Shown piece after piece: positions 17,387-26,226 of a stretch of 64,000 nt of DNA. Under the pieces are notes generated by a model. The model did no database searches and was not told the DNA's origin. It saw only the letters and a list, made by a program, of their open reading frames with translations. Origin of the DNA: Halanaeroarchaeum sp. HSR-CO (GTDB taxonomy: Archaea > Halobacteriota > Halobacteria > Halobacteriales > Halobacteriaceae). The position numbers and the translations under genes were made by a program. The stretch's first letter is position 1. Every line of letters starts with the position of its first letter. The stretch covers positions 124,001-188,000 of the forward strand of contig NZ_CP087724.1 of NCBI RefSeq assembly GCF_024972755.1. The letters are read 5' to 3'.

Positions 17387-19501
17387 TCAGTCGGCGGCGA
17401 CGGGCTCACCGGCCGCCGCTTGTTCGCCCTCGAGTGCCTCCCAGACGAGTTCTGCGAGGTCGACCACCTCGATGTCGTCCTCGTAGCCGCCGGTCTTGCG
17501 GCCGTCCTCGTACATGGTCATGCACATGGGACAGGAGACGACGAACTGTTCGACGTCGTCGCCGGCGCGGGTGTCCTCGAGGGCCTCGCGGATGCGCTCC
17601 TCGGAGGGCTTGATTTCCTCGTCGGCGTCCATCCAGAGACCGCCGCCGCCACCGCCACAGCAAAAGGAATCTGCCCTGTTGCGTGGCATCTCGTCGACGG
17701 TGACACCGGTGGAGTCGAGGACCGCTCGCGGCGCCTCGAACTCGTCGTTGTAACGGCCGAGGTGACAGGGGTCGTGGAAGGTCACCGTTCTATCGAGGTC
17801 ACTCGCGTCGAGCGGCAGTTTTCCTCCCTGGATCAACTCCTCGACGACCTGCGTGTAGTGATGGACAGAGTCGCCGTCCTCCCAGCCGAAGTCCTCGTAC
17901 TCGTTGCGGAAGGTGTTGAAGGAGTGCGGGTCGGTGGTGACGAGCGTCTCGAAGTCGGCGGCCTCGAGGGTCTCGATGTTCTCCTCGGCGAGCATCTCGA
18001 AGAGCCCCTCTTCGCCGACGCGGCGGACGTCGTTGCCGTCGTTTTTCTCGTCCTCGTAGAGGATGCCGTAGGAGACGTCCGCGGCCTCGAAGATGCGGGC
18101 GAGGGCCCGAGCGACGGTCTTGTTGCGGTCGTCGTAGCTGGGGTAATCGCCGACGTACCAGAGATATTCCACGGACTCCTCGCGGGCGTCGGGGATTTCG
18201 AAGTCCAGCTCGTCGGTCCAGTCGGGGCGTTTGCGTTCGGGTTCCCCGAAGGAGTTGCCGTTCTGGAAGACGTTCATCATGGCCTCCTGGACGTTCTCGT
18301 CCATCTGGCCGGTCTCGGTGAGGCGGCGGTTCATCTCGGTGAACTGCGGGACGTGTTCGATCTCGACGGGACAGGCGTCCATGCAGGCCATACAGGTCAT
18401 GCAGGCCTCCATCGTCTCGCTATCGATGACGCTCTCGCTTTGTGCGGAGACGATGTCCATCTCGTCGGCCTCGCCGTTCTCGACGGCGTGGCGGTACTCC
18501 TTCAGATCGAGGATGACGTCGCGGGGGTCGAGCGGGCGGCCGGATTCGGCGGCGGGGCAGACCGACGAACAGCGCCCACACTTGGTACAGGCGTCCTGGT
18601 CGAGGCGCTGCTTCCAGGACATGTCCTCGAGGCCGGTGAACCCGATCTCCTCGGGGCTGGCGTCTTCGGGGACGCCGGGCAGGCGAGTCCCGGCCTGCTC
18701 GTCGCGGGTGACGACGTTGGCGAAGGAGGTGAGCATGTGCAGCGGCTTGGCGTAGGGGACCGCGGCGACGAAGAGGAGGGCGATGACGGCGTGTGACCAC
18801 CACAGTGGGCCGTAGGCGGCGGTGGCGCCGGCCTCGGAGACGCCGGCAGCGGCGAGGGAGTTCGCGACGGTCCAGCCGACGAAACTCACGACCTCGTAGT
18901 CGGGCATGCCCATCCCGAGGATACGGATCCCCTCCTGGAGGAAGCCGCCGACGCCGAGGAGGAACAGCGACCAGACGAAGAGATCGTCTTCGGGGCCGGT
19001 GTGCTTGCCCCACAGTCGCCCATTCCGGATCCAGTACCGTCGGTAGAGCGCCATCCCGACGCCGACGACGAAGAGGAAGCCCAGCGCGTCCATGACGAAG
19101 GAAAAGGAGACGTAGAAGGCGCCGACGAAGAAGGAGGGCTGGCCGAGGGCCTTCGTCCAGATGTCCATGTCGATGGCGAGGATGGTGGTGCCGACGAGGA
19201 GGGTGAGAAAGCCCCAGAAGATGAGGGTGTGCATGAGCCCGCCGTACCAGTCGCGGTCGAACTGCTTCTCGTTGGAGGCGACGATTCTGGTGGCTTCGAG
19301 GACGCGCCGGCCGAGGTCGTCGAGTCGGTCGATGGGGTCGGCGGGGCCGGCGGCAAAGGAGCGGACCCGTTCGTAGGAGCCGTACAGGAAGATGGCGATG
19401 GCGACGGCGGCGAGGTAGTAGAAGACGAGCTCGCCGGCGGGGCCGATCTGCCAGAAGGTCGGCCGGGTGACGTCGGGCGCGACCTGCGCGAGGGTGTCCA
19501 T
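17387..19501 (-). CDS. Membrane-bound HdrD-like (Fe-S) oxidoreductase
   Basis: 704 residues in three parts. The N-terminal ~250 residues carry 5-6 helices (NarI/cytochrome b-type membrane anchor, with histidines such as GLMHTLIFWGF and WWSHAVIALLF as likely haem ligands). A ferredoxin-like domain follows, with two 4Fe-4S motifs (CTKCGRCSSVCP and CMTCMACMDACP). Two CCG domains follow; the second has HDPCHLGRYND, FCCGGGGGG and a final SCPMC. This is the layout of HdrD/GlpC-type enzymes fused to a quinone-reducing anchor. It probably passes electrons between a soluble donor and the menaquinone pool; the donor is unknown. Confidence 0.88.
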   Translation of the reverse strand: MDTLAQVAPDVTRPTFWQIGPAGELVFYYLAAVAIAIFLYGSYERVRSFAAGPADPIDRLDDLGRRVLEATRIVASNEKQFDRDWYGGLMHTLIFWGFLTLLVGTTILAIDMDIWTKALGQPSFFVGAFYVSFSFVMDALGFLFVVGVGMALYRRYWIRNGRLWGKHTGPEDDLFVWSLFLLGVGGFLQEGIRILGMGMPDYEVVSFVGWTVANSLAAAGVSEAGATAAYGPLWWSHAVIALLFVAAVPYAKPLHMLTSFANVVTRDEQAGTRLPGVPEDASPEEIGFTGLEDMSWKQRLDQDACTKCGRCSSVCPAAESGRPLDPRDVILDLKEYRHAVENGEADEMDIVSAQSESVIDSETMEACMTCMACMDACPVEIEHVPQFTEMNRRLTETGQMDENVQEAMMNVFQNGNSFGEPERKRPDWTDELDFEIPDAREESVEYLWYVGDYPSYDDRNKTVARALARIFEAADVSYGILYEDEKNDGNDVRRVGEEGLFEMLAEENIETLEAADFETLVTTDPHSFNTFRNEYEDFGWEDGDSVHHYTQVVEELIQGGKLPLDASDLDRTVTFHDPCHLGRYNDEFEAPRAVLDSTGVTVDEMPRNRADSFCCGGGGGGLWMDADEEIKPSEERIREALEDTRAGDDVEQFVVSCPMCMTMYEDGRKTGGYEDDIEVVDLAELVWEALEGEQAAAGEPVAAD

Positions 19502-19614
19502 GTCACACTAGGCGAGTCAGAATCCGCATAAAGCTTACCACAGGGCCGTCGAATTCAACGGCGGGAAACGCCTTCCCGGTTGTTTCGGCGATTTCGATAT
19601 CGCGATGGACCGTC

Positions 19615-20319
19615 TCAGACGAACGCCACCAGGAGTAGCCCGACCGTTCCCCCGAGGACGGCGTAATCCCGGCCGCTCAGTGCCATCGCCGGCGGTGTCG
19701 GATTCCACGAGAGACAGCGGGCGCGCAGGGCGACCGCAAGGCCGTCGGCCCGGCGGGTGGCCCGGCGTAGCCCATCCAGGGCGACGATGCGCATCCGCTC
19801 GTGGAGCGGGCGTTGCTCCCCGAGGCGGGCCCGGGAGGCGTCACGCGCGCGCTGGAGGTCCGTCTGGAGTAGCGGCAACAACCGAAAGACGAACGCGACG
19901 CCGAGGGCGAGTCCTCGGCCGACGCGTCCCGGCACCAGCCACGCGACCGCCGCCCGCGATTCGCGGACCGGCGTCGTCTTGACGTAGGCCGCCCCGACCG
20001 CCAGCAGGAGGACGCTCCGGTAGCTTGCGAGTGCGGGACCGACGGTATCGGCCGGGACGAACCAGGGCGCACCGAGCGTCAGCCCCGCGACGAGGGGCGC
20101 CCCGAGAAGGAACGGAACGAGCGGGCCGTACTCCGCGAGCGTCTCGACGGGGCCGACGCGGGCGGCCAGCAGTGCGCCCCCGACCACGAGCGTGAGGGCA
20201 GACAGACCGGCCGGGGTCGTCAACTCGAAGGCCGCGACGGCGAACCCGACCTGCGCGAGGAGTTTCGTCCGCGGGTCGAGCGCTCGCGCGAGTCCGCCAC
20301 CCGTCTCGTAGGTCAGCAT
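19615..20319 (-). CDS. ECF transporter transmembrane protein EcfT (BioN-like)
   Basis: A 234-residue membrane protein starting MLTYETGGGLARALDPRTKLLAQ. It has the EcfT/CbiQ coupling-helix signature in LQRARDASRARLGEQRPLHE and a second Ala-Arg-Xaa motif in ALRARCLSWNP, which engage the ATPases. It forms the scaffold of an energy-coupling-factor importer. The start at 20319 overlaps the ATPase gene by seven bases; a longer upstream frame is only the shadow of that gene. Last gene of bioY-ecfA-ecfT. Confidence 0.85.
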   Translation of the reverse strand: MLTYETGGGLARALDPRTKLLAQVGFAVAAFELTTPAGLSALTLVVGGALLAARVGPVETLAEYGPLVPFLLGAPLVAGLTLGAPWFVPADTVGPALASYRSVLLLAVGAAYVKTTPVRESRAAVAWLVPGRVGRGLALGVAFVFRLLPLLQTDLQRARDASRARLGEQRPLHERMRIVALDGLRRATRRADGLAVALRARCLSWNPTPPAMALSGRDYAVLGGTVGLLLVAFV

Positions 20320-21014
20320 GGCGGCCTGACGTCGACCTCGCCGAGGCGGTCGAGCACCTCGGCCGGTGGCCCCTCGACCGCGACGCGTCCGTCGGCGAGT
20401 GCGACGAGGCGGTCGGCCCGCTCCCAGACGTCCCGGAGGTCGTGGGTCACGACGATCAGACTGGTTCCCGATGCGTGGAGGTCGTCGAGGTGCGCCCAGA
20501 CGGACCGCCGACCCGCCGCGTCCAGTCCGTTCATCGGTTCGTCGAGGACCAGATGCGACGGGCGCATGGCCAGCGCCCCCGCGATGGCCACCCGGGCCTG
20601 TTCGCCGCCGGAGAGCGAGTCGATGCGCTCTCCCTCTCGATCGTTCATGCCGACGGCGTCGAGGGCGTTCGACACCCGTTCGTCTATCTCGTCTCTGGTG
20701 AGTCCGAGGTTCTCCGGTCCGAACGCGACGTCGGAACCGACTGTCGCGGCGACGAACTGATCGCGGGGGTTCTGGAACACCATCCCGACCGCCGTTCGAG
20801 CGGCGACCGGGTCGTCGGTCGCCTCGGTTCCCTCGACGACCACCGATCCCGAATCCGGCGTTTCCAGGGCGTTGCAATGTCTAACCAGCGTCGTCTTCCC
20901 GGAGCCGTTGGGACCGGTCAGCACCACGAACTCCCCGTCCTCGACCGTAAGCGAAACGCCGTCGAGGGCGGTCGCGTCCCCGTAGCGTGCCACGAGGTCG
21001 GTGATCTCGATCAT
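20313..21014 (-). CDS. ECF transporter ATP-binding protein (BioM/CbiO-like)
   Basis: A 233-residue ABC ATPase: Walker A GPNGSGKTTLV, Q-loop GMVFQNPRDQF, signature LSGGEQARVAIAGALAM, Walker B HLVLDEP and the switch VTHDL. VFQNPxxQ is characteristic of CbiO/EcfA-class ATPases. Only one ATPase is encoded, so it would act as a homodimer, as in BioMNY. It overlaps bioY by four bases and ecfT by seven. Confidence 0.9.
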   Translation of the reverse strand: MIEITDLVARYGDATALDGVSLTVEDGEFVVLTGPNGSGKTTLVRHCNALETPDSGSVVVEGTEATDDPVAARTAVGMVFQNPRDQFVAATVGSDVAFGPENLGLTRDEIDERVSNALDAVGMNDREGERIDSLSGGEQARVAIAGALAMRPSHLVLDEPMNGLDAAGRRSVWAHLDDLHASGTSLIVVTHDLRDVWERADRLVALADGRVAVEGPPAEVLDRLGEVDVRPPC

Positions 21015-21592
21015 CCGGCGGCGATGGCGTCGCTCCTGACGACGCCGACGGCGGCGGCCATCTTCACGAGTTCGACGGGGACGAAGGGCGCGCCGGCGAG
21101 GAGGAACGCTTCGAGAAGGCCGACGTCGCCGGCGATGGCGAACCCGACCGTGCCGAGGGCGTAGATGACGACGGTCGCGAGCCCCATACCCGCGAGCAAT
21201 CTGGCGAGCGAGACGTCCGCGGGGTCGACGAGGCCGTCGATGCCGTGGACGACGACGCCCACGACCGCGGCGGCGATCGGATACGAGACGAGATAGCCGC
21301 CCAGTTTCCCGAAGAGGACCCCGGCACCGGCGGCACCGAACGCGAAGATGGGGGCGCCGACGGCCCCGGCCGCGACGTAGACGCCCATGGAGGCGAATCC
21401 CCAGATCGGGCCGAGGAAGATGCCCGCGAGGAAGACGCCGAGTACCTGTAGCGTGATCGGCACCGTCGTCAACGGGTGCGGGAACGAAACGTACGCGAAC
21501 GCCCCCGTGAGGGCAGCGAAGACGGCGGCGCGAGCGACGTTCTCGACCGTCTCGTCCCCGACGAGTTCGACGGCGTCGGTTTCGGCGCTCAT
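21011..21592 (-). CDS. bioY: Biotin transporter substrate-binding (S) component BioY
   Basis: A 193-residue membrane protein with six helices and the BioY hallmarks: FAYVSFPHPLTTVPITLQVL, GIFLGPIWGFASMGVYVAAG, VGAPIFAFGAAG and GKLGGYLVSYPIAA. It binds biotin and docks onto EcfA-EcfT. The ATG at 21592 is preferred over the upstream extension because a TATA box lies 26-35 bp before it, the leaderless position. That box is embedded in a palindromic operator (21604-21639). Confidence 0.9.
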   Translation of the reverse strand: MSAETDAVELVGDETVENVARAAVFAALTGAFAYVSFPHPLTTVPITLQVLGVFLAGIFLGPIWGFASMGVYVAAGAVGAPIFAFGAAGAGVLFGKLGGYLVSYPIAAAVVGVVVHGIDGLVDPADVSLARLLAGMGLATVVIYALGTVGFAIAGDVGLLEAFLLAGAPFVPVELVKMAAAVGVVRSDAIAAG

Positions 21593-21603
21593 GGCACACA
21601 CTG

Positions 21604-21639
21604 CCTCGTCAACCCTCCTTATTGTATCGGTTGACGAGG
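21604..21639. promoter_or_regulatory. BirA-type biotin operator overlapping the bioY TATA box
   Basis: A perfect 11-bp inverted repeat, CCTCGTCAACC (21604-21614) and GGTTGACGAGG (21629-21639), separated by 14 bp. This matches the BirA pattern (TTGTNAACC, 14-16 bp spacer, GGTTNACAA) known from bacteria and some archaea. The spacer read on the minus strand contains ATACAATAA, a TATA-like box about 30 bp before the bioY ATG. Repressor binding would therefore block TBP/TFB. No birA gene is in the window. Confidence 0.85.
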
Positions 21640-21745
21640 TGGTCGACCGCTCGATCTGCCTCACACTCCTCGATCCGCCACCGACGTCCCGGGTGAACCC
21701 GCGACCGCCGGTGGATATTTGTCGTTCAAATGGCATTTCGTTGCC

Positions 21746-22141
21746 ATGGAGCGGCGAGCCCTCCTCTCCAGTCTTGCGATCGCCCTCAGCGGGTGTCTCG
21801 GTGGCGGTGCGCCACCCCGGTCCAGACTCGCCTGGATATGGCTCCAGAACGACCGCGAGCAGCGATATGCAGTCGACGTGACCGTCGAAGACGATGGCCA
21901 GACGGTGTACGACGATACGTTCCAGCTCCCGCCGGGTAGGTCGGAGACGACCGACGTCCGCGCGACCAGTCCAATCGAGGGGCCAGGTCGATACGTCGTC
22001 CGCGCGACGATGGACGGGGAGACCCGAGCGGTCGACACGACGGACTTCGTCGACGGAGAAGCGGACTGCGTGGGCGTGCGCTTCACCCTCCTCGACAACG
22101 GCAGCGTGGATTACTGGACGAAGTCGATGCAGGAGTGCTAG
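21746..22141 (+). CDS. Tat-type lipoprotein of unknown function
   Basis: A 131-residue protein starting MERRALLSSLAIALSGCLGG: twin arginine near the N-terminus and a lipobox LSGC, so it is probably exported by Tat and lipid-anchored at Cys16. The mature part is a single beta-rich domain (YAVDVTVEDDGQTVYDDTFQ...RYVVRATMDGETRAVDTTDF) with two further Cys (DCVGV and the C-terminal C). This pattern recalls small haloarchaeal lipoproteins with a transthyretin/Ig-like fold. It ends four bases inside the convergent DUF5305 gene. Confidence 0.7.
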   Translation: MERRALLSSLAIALSGCLGGGAPPRSRLAWIWLQNDREQRYAVDVTVEDDGQTVYDDTFQLPPGRSETTDVRATSPIEGPGRYVVRATMDGETRAVDTTDFVDGEADCVGVRFTLLDNGSVDYWTKSMQEC

Positions 22142-23232
22142 CCCTCTTCGAGGGGTTCTGGTGGGTCGTAGGTCACGAGGAGGTCCGGCGTGACCGCGTA
22201 GTATCGCTCGCGGTTCGGTTCCTCAATGACCGCCACGTTCGCGTCGATGGCGAAGTCGACGAGGTCGGCGAAGGACGCGGCCGCCGATGCCTCCCGATCG
22301 AGGACGCTGTCGGGCAGTTCCGCGCGGACCACCCACTCGTCGAACTCGGCTCGCTGATCGCGGTAGTCGAGGAGCGCGCGCTCCTCCGGGGTCAACGCGA
22401 TCGGTTCGTCACGGAACCGCACCGCGGCGAGACCGCCGAGGCCCACGAGCCCGAGGAGCAACACGAGCGGCCCGCCATAGCTCATGGCGGGTCCGTACGC
22501 ACGTGGGACCGTTTCCGTCGTCGTGTCGGTCACCTGCTCGGAGGCCCCATCGGGAGACCCAATCGAGTAAGTGCCGTCCGCCAGGGTGACGGGGAGTTCT
22601 GCGGAGTAGGTCAGCTCGGCCGGCTCACCGTTTGCCGGCGCGGTCGCCGTAACGTCGACGACGATGACGGTACTGAGTTCGCCGGGCGTGCTCCCGAGCG
22701 CGGCCGTGATGTTCTCTCGGCGCTCCATCGCGCGGCTGGCGTTGACGGAGAATTCGAGGGACTCCGTCTCTCCGGCGGCGACGGACTGGGCCTCGGTCGC
22801 GGCGAGGTCGGTTCGATCCGACCAGAAGACAGTCTCCTCGTCGGCGGCCCGGTGGACGAGGTCGGCGTCCAGTTGCACCGCCGCTGGTTCGTCACCGGTC
22901 GGTCGATACTGGGCCGTGAAATCGCCGTCGAGGATCGGCGAAGCCGCCAGGAAGTACGTCGAGCGGTTCTCCAGGGTCGCACCGGTCTGGAACACCGGAT
23001 TCGGGCGGGTCACCGTCGCCGAGTGGTCGAACGACCCGTCGACCGCCCAGGCGGTCTCCGTTGCCGTCGATTCGACGGTGCCCGGGTCGGCGTGCGCCGT
23101 GTAGGTGGCCCACCCACCTGCCAGTACCGCGATCACTGCAACGACCGCCAGCACCGCGAACCAGGACGCGAGTATCGCCCGTACTCGTAATTGCTGCGTG
23201 CCCTCCCCCGTACCGAAGTTGTCCGATTTCAT
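22138..23232 (-). CDS. DUF5305-type membrane protein
   Basis: 364 residues. It has one N-terminal membrane helix (ILASWFAVLAVVAVIAVLAGG), a ~210-residue extracytoplasmic beta-rich domain with NxT/S sequons (ENRST, NASR), a second helix (GGPLVLLLGLVGLGGLAAV), and a ~90-residue cytoplasmic tail ending in EEPNRERYYAVTPDLLVTY. This arrangement is DUF5305, which is repeatedly found beside archaeal SipW-type signal peptidases. It lies 30 bp downstream of the signal peptidase gene on the same strand, so it is probably in one operon. Likely an accessory or assembly factor for the exported proteins; role unproven. Confidence 0.75.
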   Translation of the reverse strand: MKSDNFGTGEGTQQLRVRAILASWFAVLAVVAVIAVLAGGWATYTAHADPGTVESTATETAWAVDGSFDHSATVTRPNPVFQTGATLENRSTYFLAASPILDGDFTAQYRPTGDEPAAVQLDADLVHRAADEETVFWSDRTDLAATEAQSVAAGETESLEFSVNASRAMERRENITAALGSTPGELSTVIVVDVTATAPANGEPAELTYSAELPVTLADGTYSIGSPDGASEQVTDTTTETVPRAYGPAMSYGGPLVLLLGLVGLGGLAAVRFRDEPIALTPEERALLDYRDQRAEFDEWVVRAELPDSVLDREASAAASFADLVDFAIDANVAVIEEPNRERYYAVTPDLLVTYDPPEPLEEG

Positions 23233-23262
23233 ATCACTGATTGGTGTCGATTGTCCCGTTGG

Positions 23263-24453
23263 TCACGAGTTCGATTCCCGCCGGTCGCCGGATGGCGTCA
23301 GGAACGCGAGGAGTCGGCGCCCCACCGATCGGCTGTGTCTCGATTTCCGGCGGCGGAGACGGACGCGCTGGCCGCCGAGCGCAGCGAATCCGAGCCCCAG
23401 TATCACCCCGGCCAGCACCGCGTCGATCGCCAGGATCGGTGCCCACGGGTGGACGCGGTAGAGGCCGTCGATGAGCGATGCCGGCAGCACCGCCAGGTAG
23501 CGGTGCTCCACGAGGTAATTCTGGTAGTACCCCGTCTCCTCGGGTGCCGTCAACGTCACCGCGGCCGTCCCGGCACTCCGGCCCCCGACGTACTGGTGGC
23601 CCGGATCGACGGCCACCCCCTCACTCCCTGGTTCCAGATAGACGTGGACCGGTACGAGCCCGCCGTTTGGAATCCGATAGTCCAGGGTCTTTGACTCGCC
23701 CGTCGGGATGACCGTCGGCCGTTCGGATTCGAATTCGGCGCTGACGACGCCGATCGACTGGGCGCCGGCGGGCGCCACCATGGCGGCCGTCGCCGAGAGG
23801 ACCAGCATCGCCGCCAGGCCCACCACGATTAGTCTCCCGTCGACGCCGTCGTCGTGGCCGACGGTCCGATCGCGTTCCCGGGATGGCCCCCTGCTCAATA
23901 GCAGGTCCACCAGGTACAACGCGATGGAGAGGCCGAGGACGACGTAGGCGAGCCCTTGCCCACCCGCCAGCGACCGCATCCCGGTCAGGGCCACGACCTG
24001 TCGTTGCACCGCCTCGAACGCCCCCTGGACCGCGGTAACACCTGTCCCGAGGTGGGGGAGAACGACCGTCTGGCCGCCGACCTGCAGCGCCACGGCGACG
24101 ATCTGAGCGTCTTTCACCGGTGGCTCATCCCCATCCTGGTCGGTGAACGGGTTCGCGTCACCCTGGGTCAGATAGCCGCGGTCGGTCGTGCCGACGATAC
24201 GGTGCGTCGTGAGACCTCCCTCGTGGAGTTTTTCGGCCCGGAACGTGACGACGTCGCCCGTCTCCGGCGAACCCGCCAGCGCGGCGGGCACGGCGACGAA
24301 CCCGTCACCTGCCTCCATGGTCGGCGCCATACTCCCGGTCTCGACGTACCCGAAAAGTATCGGCGTCCCGAGTACCTGCCCGACGACCAGACCGGCGACG
24401 AGCACGATGACCAGCACCTCCAGGCCGTTCCAGACGAGTCGCCGTGCGTCCAT
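23263..24453 (-). CDS. SipW-type signal peptidase I with extra exported C-terminal domain
   Basis: 396 residues from the ATG at 24453. After one membrane helix (VLVIVLVAGLVVGQVLGTPI) comes the peptidase domain: catalytic Ser in VETGSMAPTMEAGDG, the His that replaces Lys in archaeal/SipW-type enzymes in LTTHRIVGT, and GYLTQGDANPFTD with the acidic residue. A second helix region (residues ~160-180, and ~215-235) leads to a ~110-residue exported beta-rich domain (IGVVSAEFESERPTVIPTGE...) and a last helix with an RLRRRKSRHSR tail. Ordinary signal peptidases are about half this size. The gene sits between the stalked protein and DUF5305. Confidence 0.82.
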   Translation of the reverse strand: MDARRLVWNGLEVLVIVLVAGLVVGQVLGTPILFGYVETGSMAPTMEAGDGFVAVPAALAGSPETGDVVTFRAEKLHEGGLTTHRIVGTTDRGYLTQGDANPFTDQDGDEPPVKDAQIVAVALQVGGQTVVLPHLGTGVTAVQGAFEAVQRQVVALTGMRSLAGGQGLAYVVLGLSIALYLVDLLLSRGPSRERDRTVGHDDGVDGRLIVVGLAAMLVLSATAAMVAPAGAQSIGVVSAEFESERPTVIPTGESKTLDYRIPNGGLVPVHVYLEPGSEGVAVDPGHQYVGGRSAGTAAVTLTAPEETGYYQNYLVEHRYLAVLPASLIDGLYRVHPWAPILAIDAVLAGVILGLGFAALGGQRVRLRRRKSRHSRSVGRRLLAFLTPSGDRRESNS

Positions 24454-24516
24454 AGGGAGTTCTGGAAGTGTCTGACACGTTCGTGGCAATTAGTTAGCGA
24501 CCGACTTACCGGGTGC

Positions 24517-25383
24517 TCAGGGGCGACGACGGCCGACGAGGACCACCGCCAGCGCTGCAAGGAGGCCGACGATGCCCATTGCCAGGGCCCCTCCGGTGAG
24601 GCCGGCCGCGCGCTCGGTGACGAGCGCGATGGTCGGCGACCGCTCGTCCGGCTGGGTCGTCGTCACCGTCGCCACTTCGCCCCCGGTACTCTCGCCGGTG
24701 GTCGTGGCTGACCCCTGCGGTGGTGCGTCTGCTGGCGCGTCCGCGGGTGACGCGCCCGACGAATCGGCGGTCGTCGACGGCGCTATGCTCGTTGCTTCAC
24801 CATCGTCGTCCGAGGATTCCGTCGTGGTACGCTCGGACCCGCTCCACCAGTCACCCGGGGAATCGTCGTCCACATCGTCAGCCGTCGGTTCGGGCTCGGC
24901 GGCCCGCGCGTGGACGGTGAACTCGTCGACCTGCTCGACTGCGTTCCCGTCGGTCGTATCGACGAGCACGCCCACCGCGGCGGTCTCGTTCGGGCCGAGG
25001 GTGATGGCGGTCGAACGCGAGTCGACCGGCTGCCCCGCAGCAGTGAAGGTCAGTCCCTCCCCCTCGTGGGTCAGCCAGACCTCCGCGTACTCGCTCCCGT
25101 TGTAGTGGACGACGAAGACGTCTTCGAGGTGCGTGACGGTGCCCGGATTGACGCCCTCGACGTCTCCGGACGGGTTCGACGACGAGACGTCGATCACGAG
25201 TTCGCCATCAGCGAGGTACGAGTAGTCGCCGTTCTCGCCAGCCGCGGGCTGGAGGTGGACTTGGTTGCCGAGGTCATCGGCGGGCTGGGTCGGGACGAAC
25301 AGCGTCGCGGCCGACGGCACGAGCAGGGCGACGGCTGCGAGGAGGGCGAGACCGACGGCGAGGCGGTGGATGGTGCGGGGCAT
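24517..25383 (-). CDS. Exported, Ser/Thr-rich stalk protein with C-terminal anchor (DUF1102-like)
   Basis: 288 residues from the ATG at 25383. Signal peptide MPRTIHRLAVGLALLAAVAL, then a ~150-residue beta-rich domain (LADGELVIDVSSSNPSGDVE...), then a ~75-residue Ser/Thr/Asp/Glu stalk with many likely O-glycosylation sites. A C-terminal membrane helix ends in GRRRP. The order domain-stalk-anchor is that of a surface-displayed protein. It precedes the signal peptidase gene by 63 bp on the same strand. Inferred role: basal or tip component tethering fibres to the cell. Confidence 0.65.
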   Translation of the reverse strand: MPRTIHRLAVGLALLAAVALLVPSAATLFVPTQPADDLGNQVHLQPAAGENGDYSYLADGELVIDVSSSNPSGDVEGVNPGTVTHLEDVFVVHYNGSEYAEVWLTHEGEGLTFTAAGQPVDSRSTAITLGPNETAAVGVLVDTTDGNAVEQVDEFTVHARAAEPEPTADDVDDDSPGDWWSGSERTTTESSDDDGEATSIAPSTTADSSGASPADAPADAPPQGSATTTGESTGGEVATVTTTQPDERSPTIALVTERAAGLTGGALAMGIVGLLAALAVVLVGRRRP

Positions 25384-25580
25384 GGCCGGGACTGTCTGGC
25401 GCTCTCTCTCTGTCTCGGCCTTCACGGAGTAAGCGCATTGTATTGGGCCGTCTAGTCGGTGGATGGGGGTGCTTGAGAGGGAGACCGGGGGTGCTCGTGG
25501 CCCGCGTTCATCATCGCCGCAACCGTTGCTCGGTGGTCGAGGTCACCGAAAAATCTGGAGTGGGGTGCGGGCGTGGATCG

Positions 25581-26141
25581 TTACGCGTTGTTCTGGGGGT
25601 TCGTTTTCGATGCGTGGATGATAAGCGTTCCACCCGCGTTTTCGATGGGTTCTGCGGTCGTGATCGTCATGTCGACGAAGACGCTTCCGGGTTGGCCCGG
25701 GAACTGGAAGGGCTGGGTCAGGTCGATGCCCTCCGGCGGCACCGCGTGTCCACTCTGGCCGCCCCCTGCGGTTAACTCGACGTCGACGTCGAAGTCCTTC
25801 GGTTCGATCCAGAAGTAGTACTGCCCGGCGCTGCTACCCAGGTCGGCCCAGACCTCGAACACGTCGGCGAACTCGAACGTCGCCTCACCGTTCATCCCCT
25901 GAGACTCGGCCGCCCAGACGTTCCCCGGGTACTCGCCGAAGTTGAGCTCGAGTAATCCGTCTTCGTTGTAGGAGGCGTAGTCGCTGAGTGGGTTCAGTGC
26001 GATCCACGCACTCGCGTCTTCTTCGACCTCTACGGTCACGTTCCGCGTCGCAGACGCCGATTCGAAGGCGCCCGTGCCGATTGCAGCCGCCGACCCGGCG
26101 GCGAGTGATCCAACCGTCGCGAGGAATTTGCGTCGTTGCAT
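25581..26141 (-). CDS. SipW-dependent-type exported protein, paralogue 1
   Basis: 186 residues. The N-terminus MQRRKFLATVGSLAAGSAAA followed by IGTGAFESASA is a twin-Arg/SipW-type signal. The mature protein begins with a strand of alternating residues (TRNVTVEVEEDASAWIALNP) shared in pattern with the three upstream paralogues. The rest is beta-rich (FEFADVFEVWADL..., VDMTITTAEP) and free of Cys, as in TasA/camelysin-type beta-sandwiches. It has its own upstream module (26203-26226). Secreted and probably structural. Confidence 0.75.
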   Translation of the reverse strand: MQRRKFLATVGSLAAGSAAAIGTGAFESASATRNVTVEVEEDASAWIALNPLSDYASYNEDGLLELNFGEYPGNVWAAESQGMNGEATFEFADVFEVWADLGSSAGQYYFWIEPKDFDVDVELTAGGGQSGHAVPPEGIDLTQPFQFPGQPGSVFVDMTITTAEPIENAGGTLIIHASKTNPQNNA

Positions 26142-26202
26142 TGGTTTGGCCTCGTTCGCGTACCCGCTCGAGAGGGCACACTGGTGAGCAATCCACAGAA
26201 AA

Positions 26203-26226
26203 CTACGTAGTATTGATACGATTGCC
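26203..26226 (-). promoter_or_regulatory. Shared upstream element of the SipW-substrate genes, copy 1
   Basis: Plus-strand core GTAGTATTGATACGATT, centred about 73 bp before the start at 26141. The inner GTAT-TG-ATAC is a near-perfect palindrome. A second conserved block, GGGCACAC (26174-26181), lies 33 bp before the ATG. The same pair occurs at matching distance before all four paralogues. Confidence 0.7.

Noticed and set aside
17420-18796. 458-codon open frame opposite the HdrD-like gene
   Set aside because: Antisense shadow; Val/Leu/Asp/Gly composition and no recognisable fold, while the minus-strand protein has full Fe-S motifs.
23255-23290. GAGTTCGATTCCCGCC resembling a tRNA T-arm
   Set aside because: No acceptor, D- or anticodon stems can be drawn around it, and it encodes the C-terminus of the signal peptidase-like protein.
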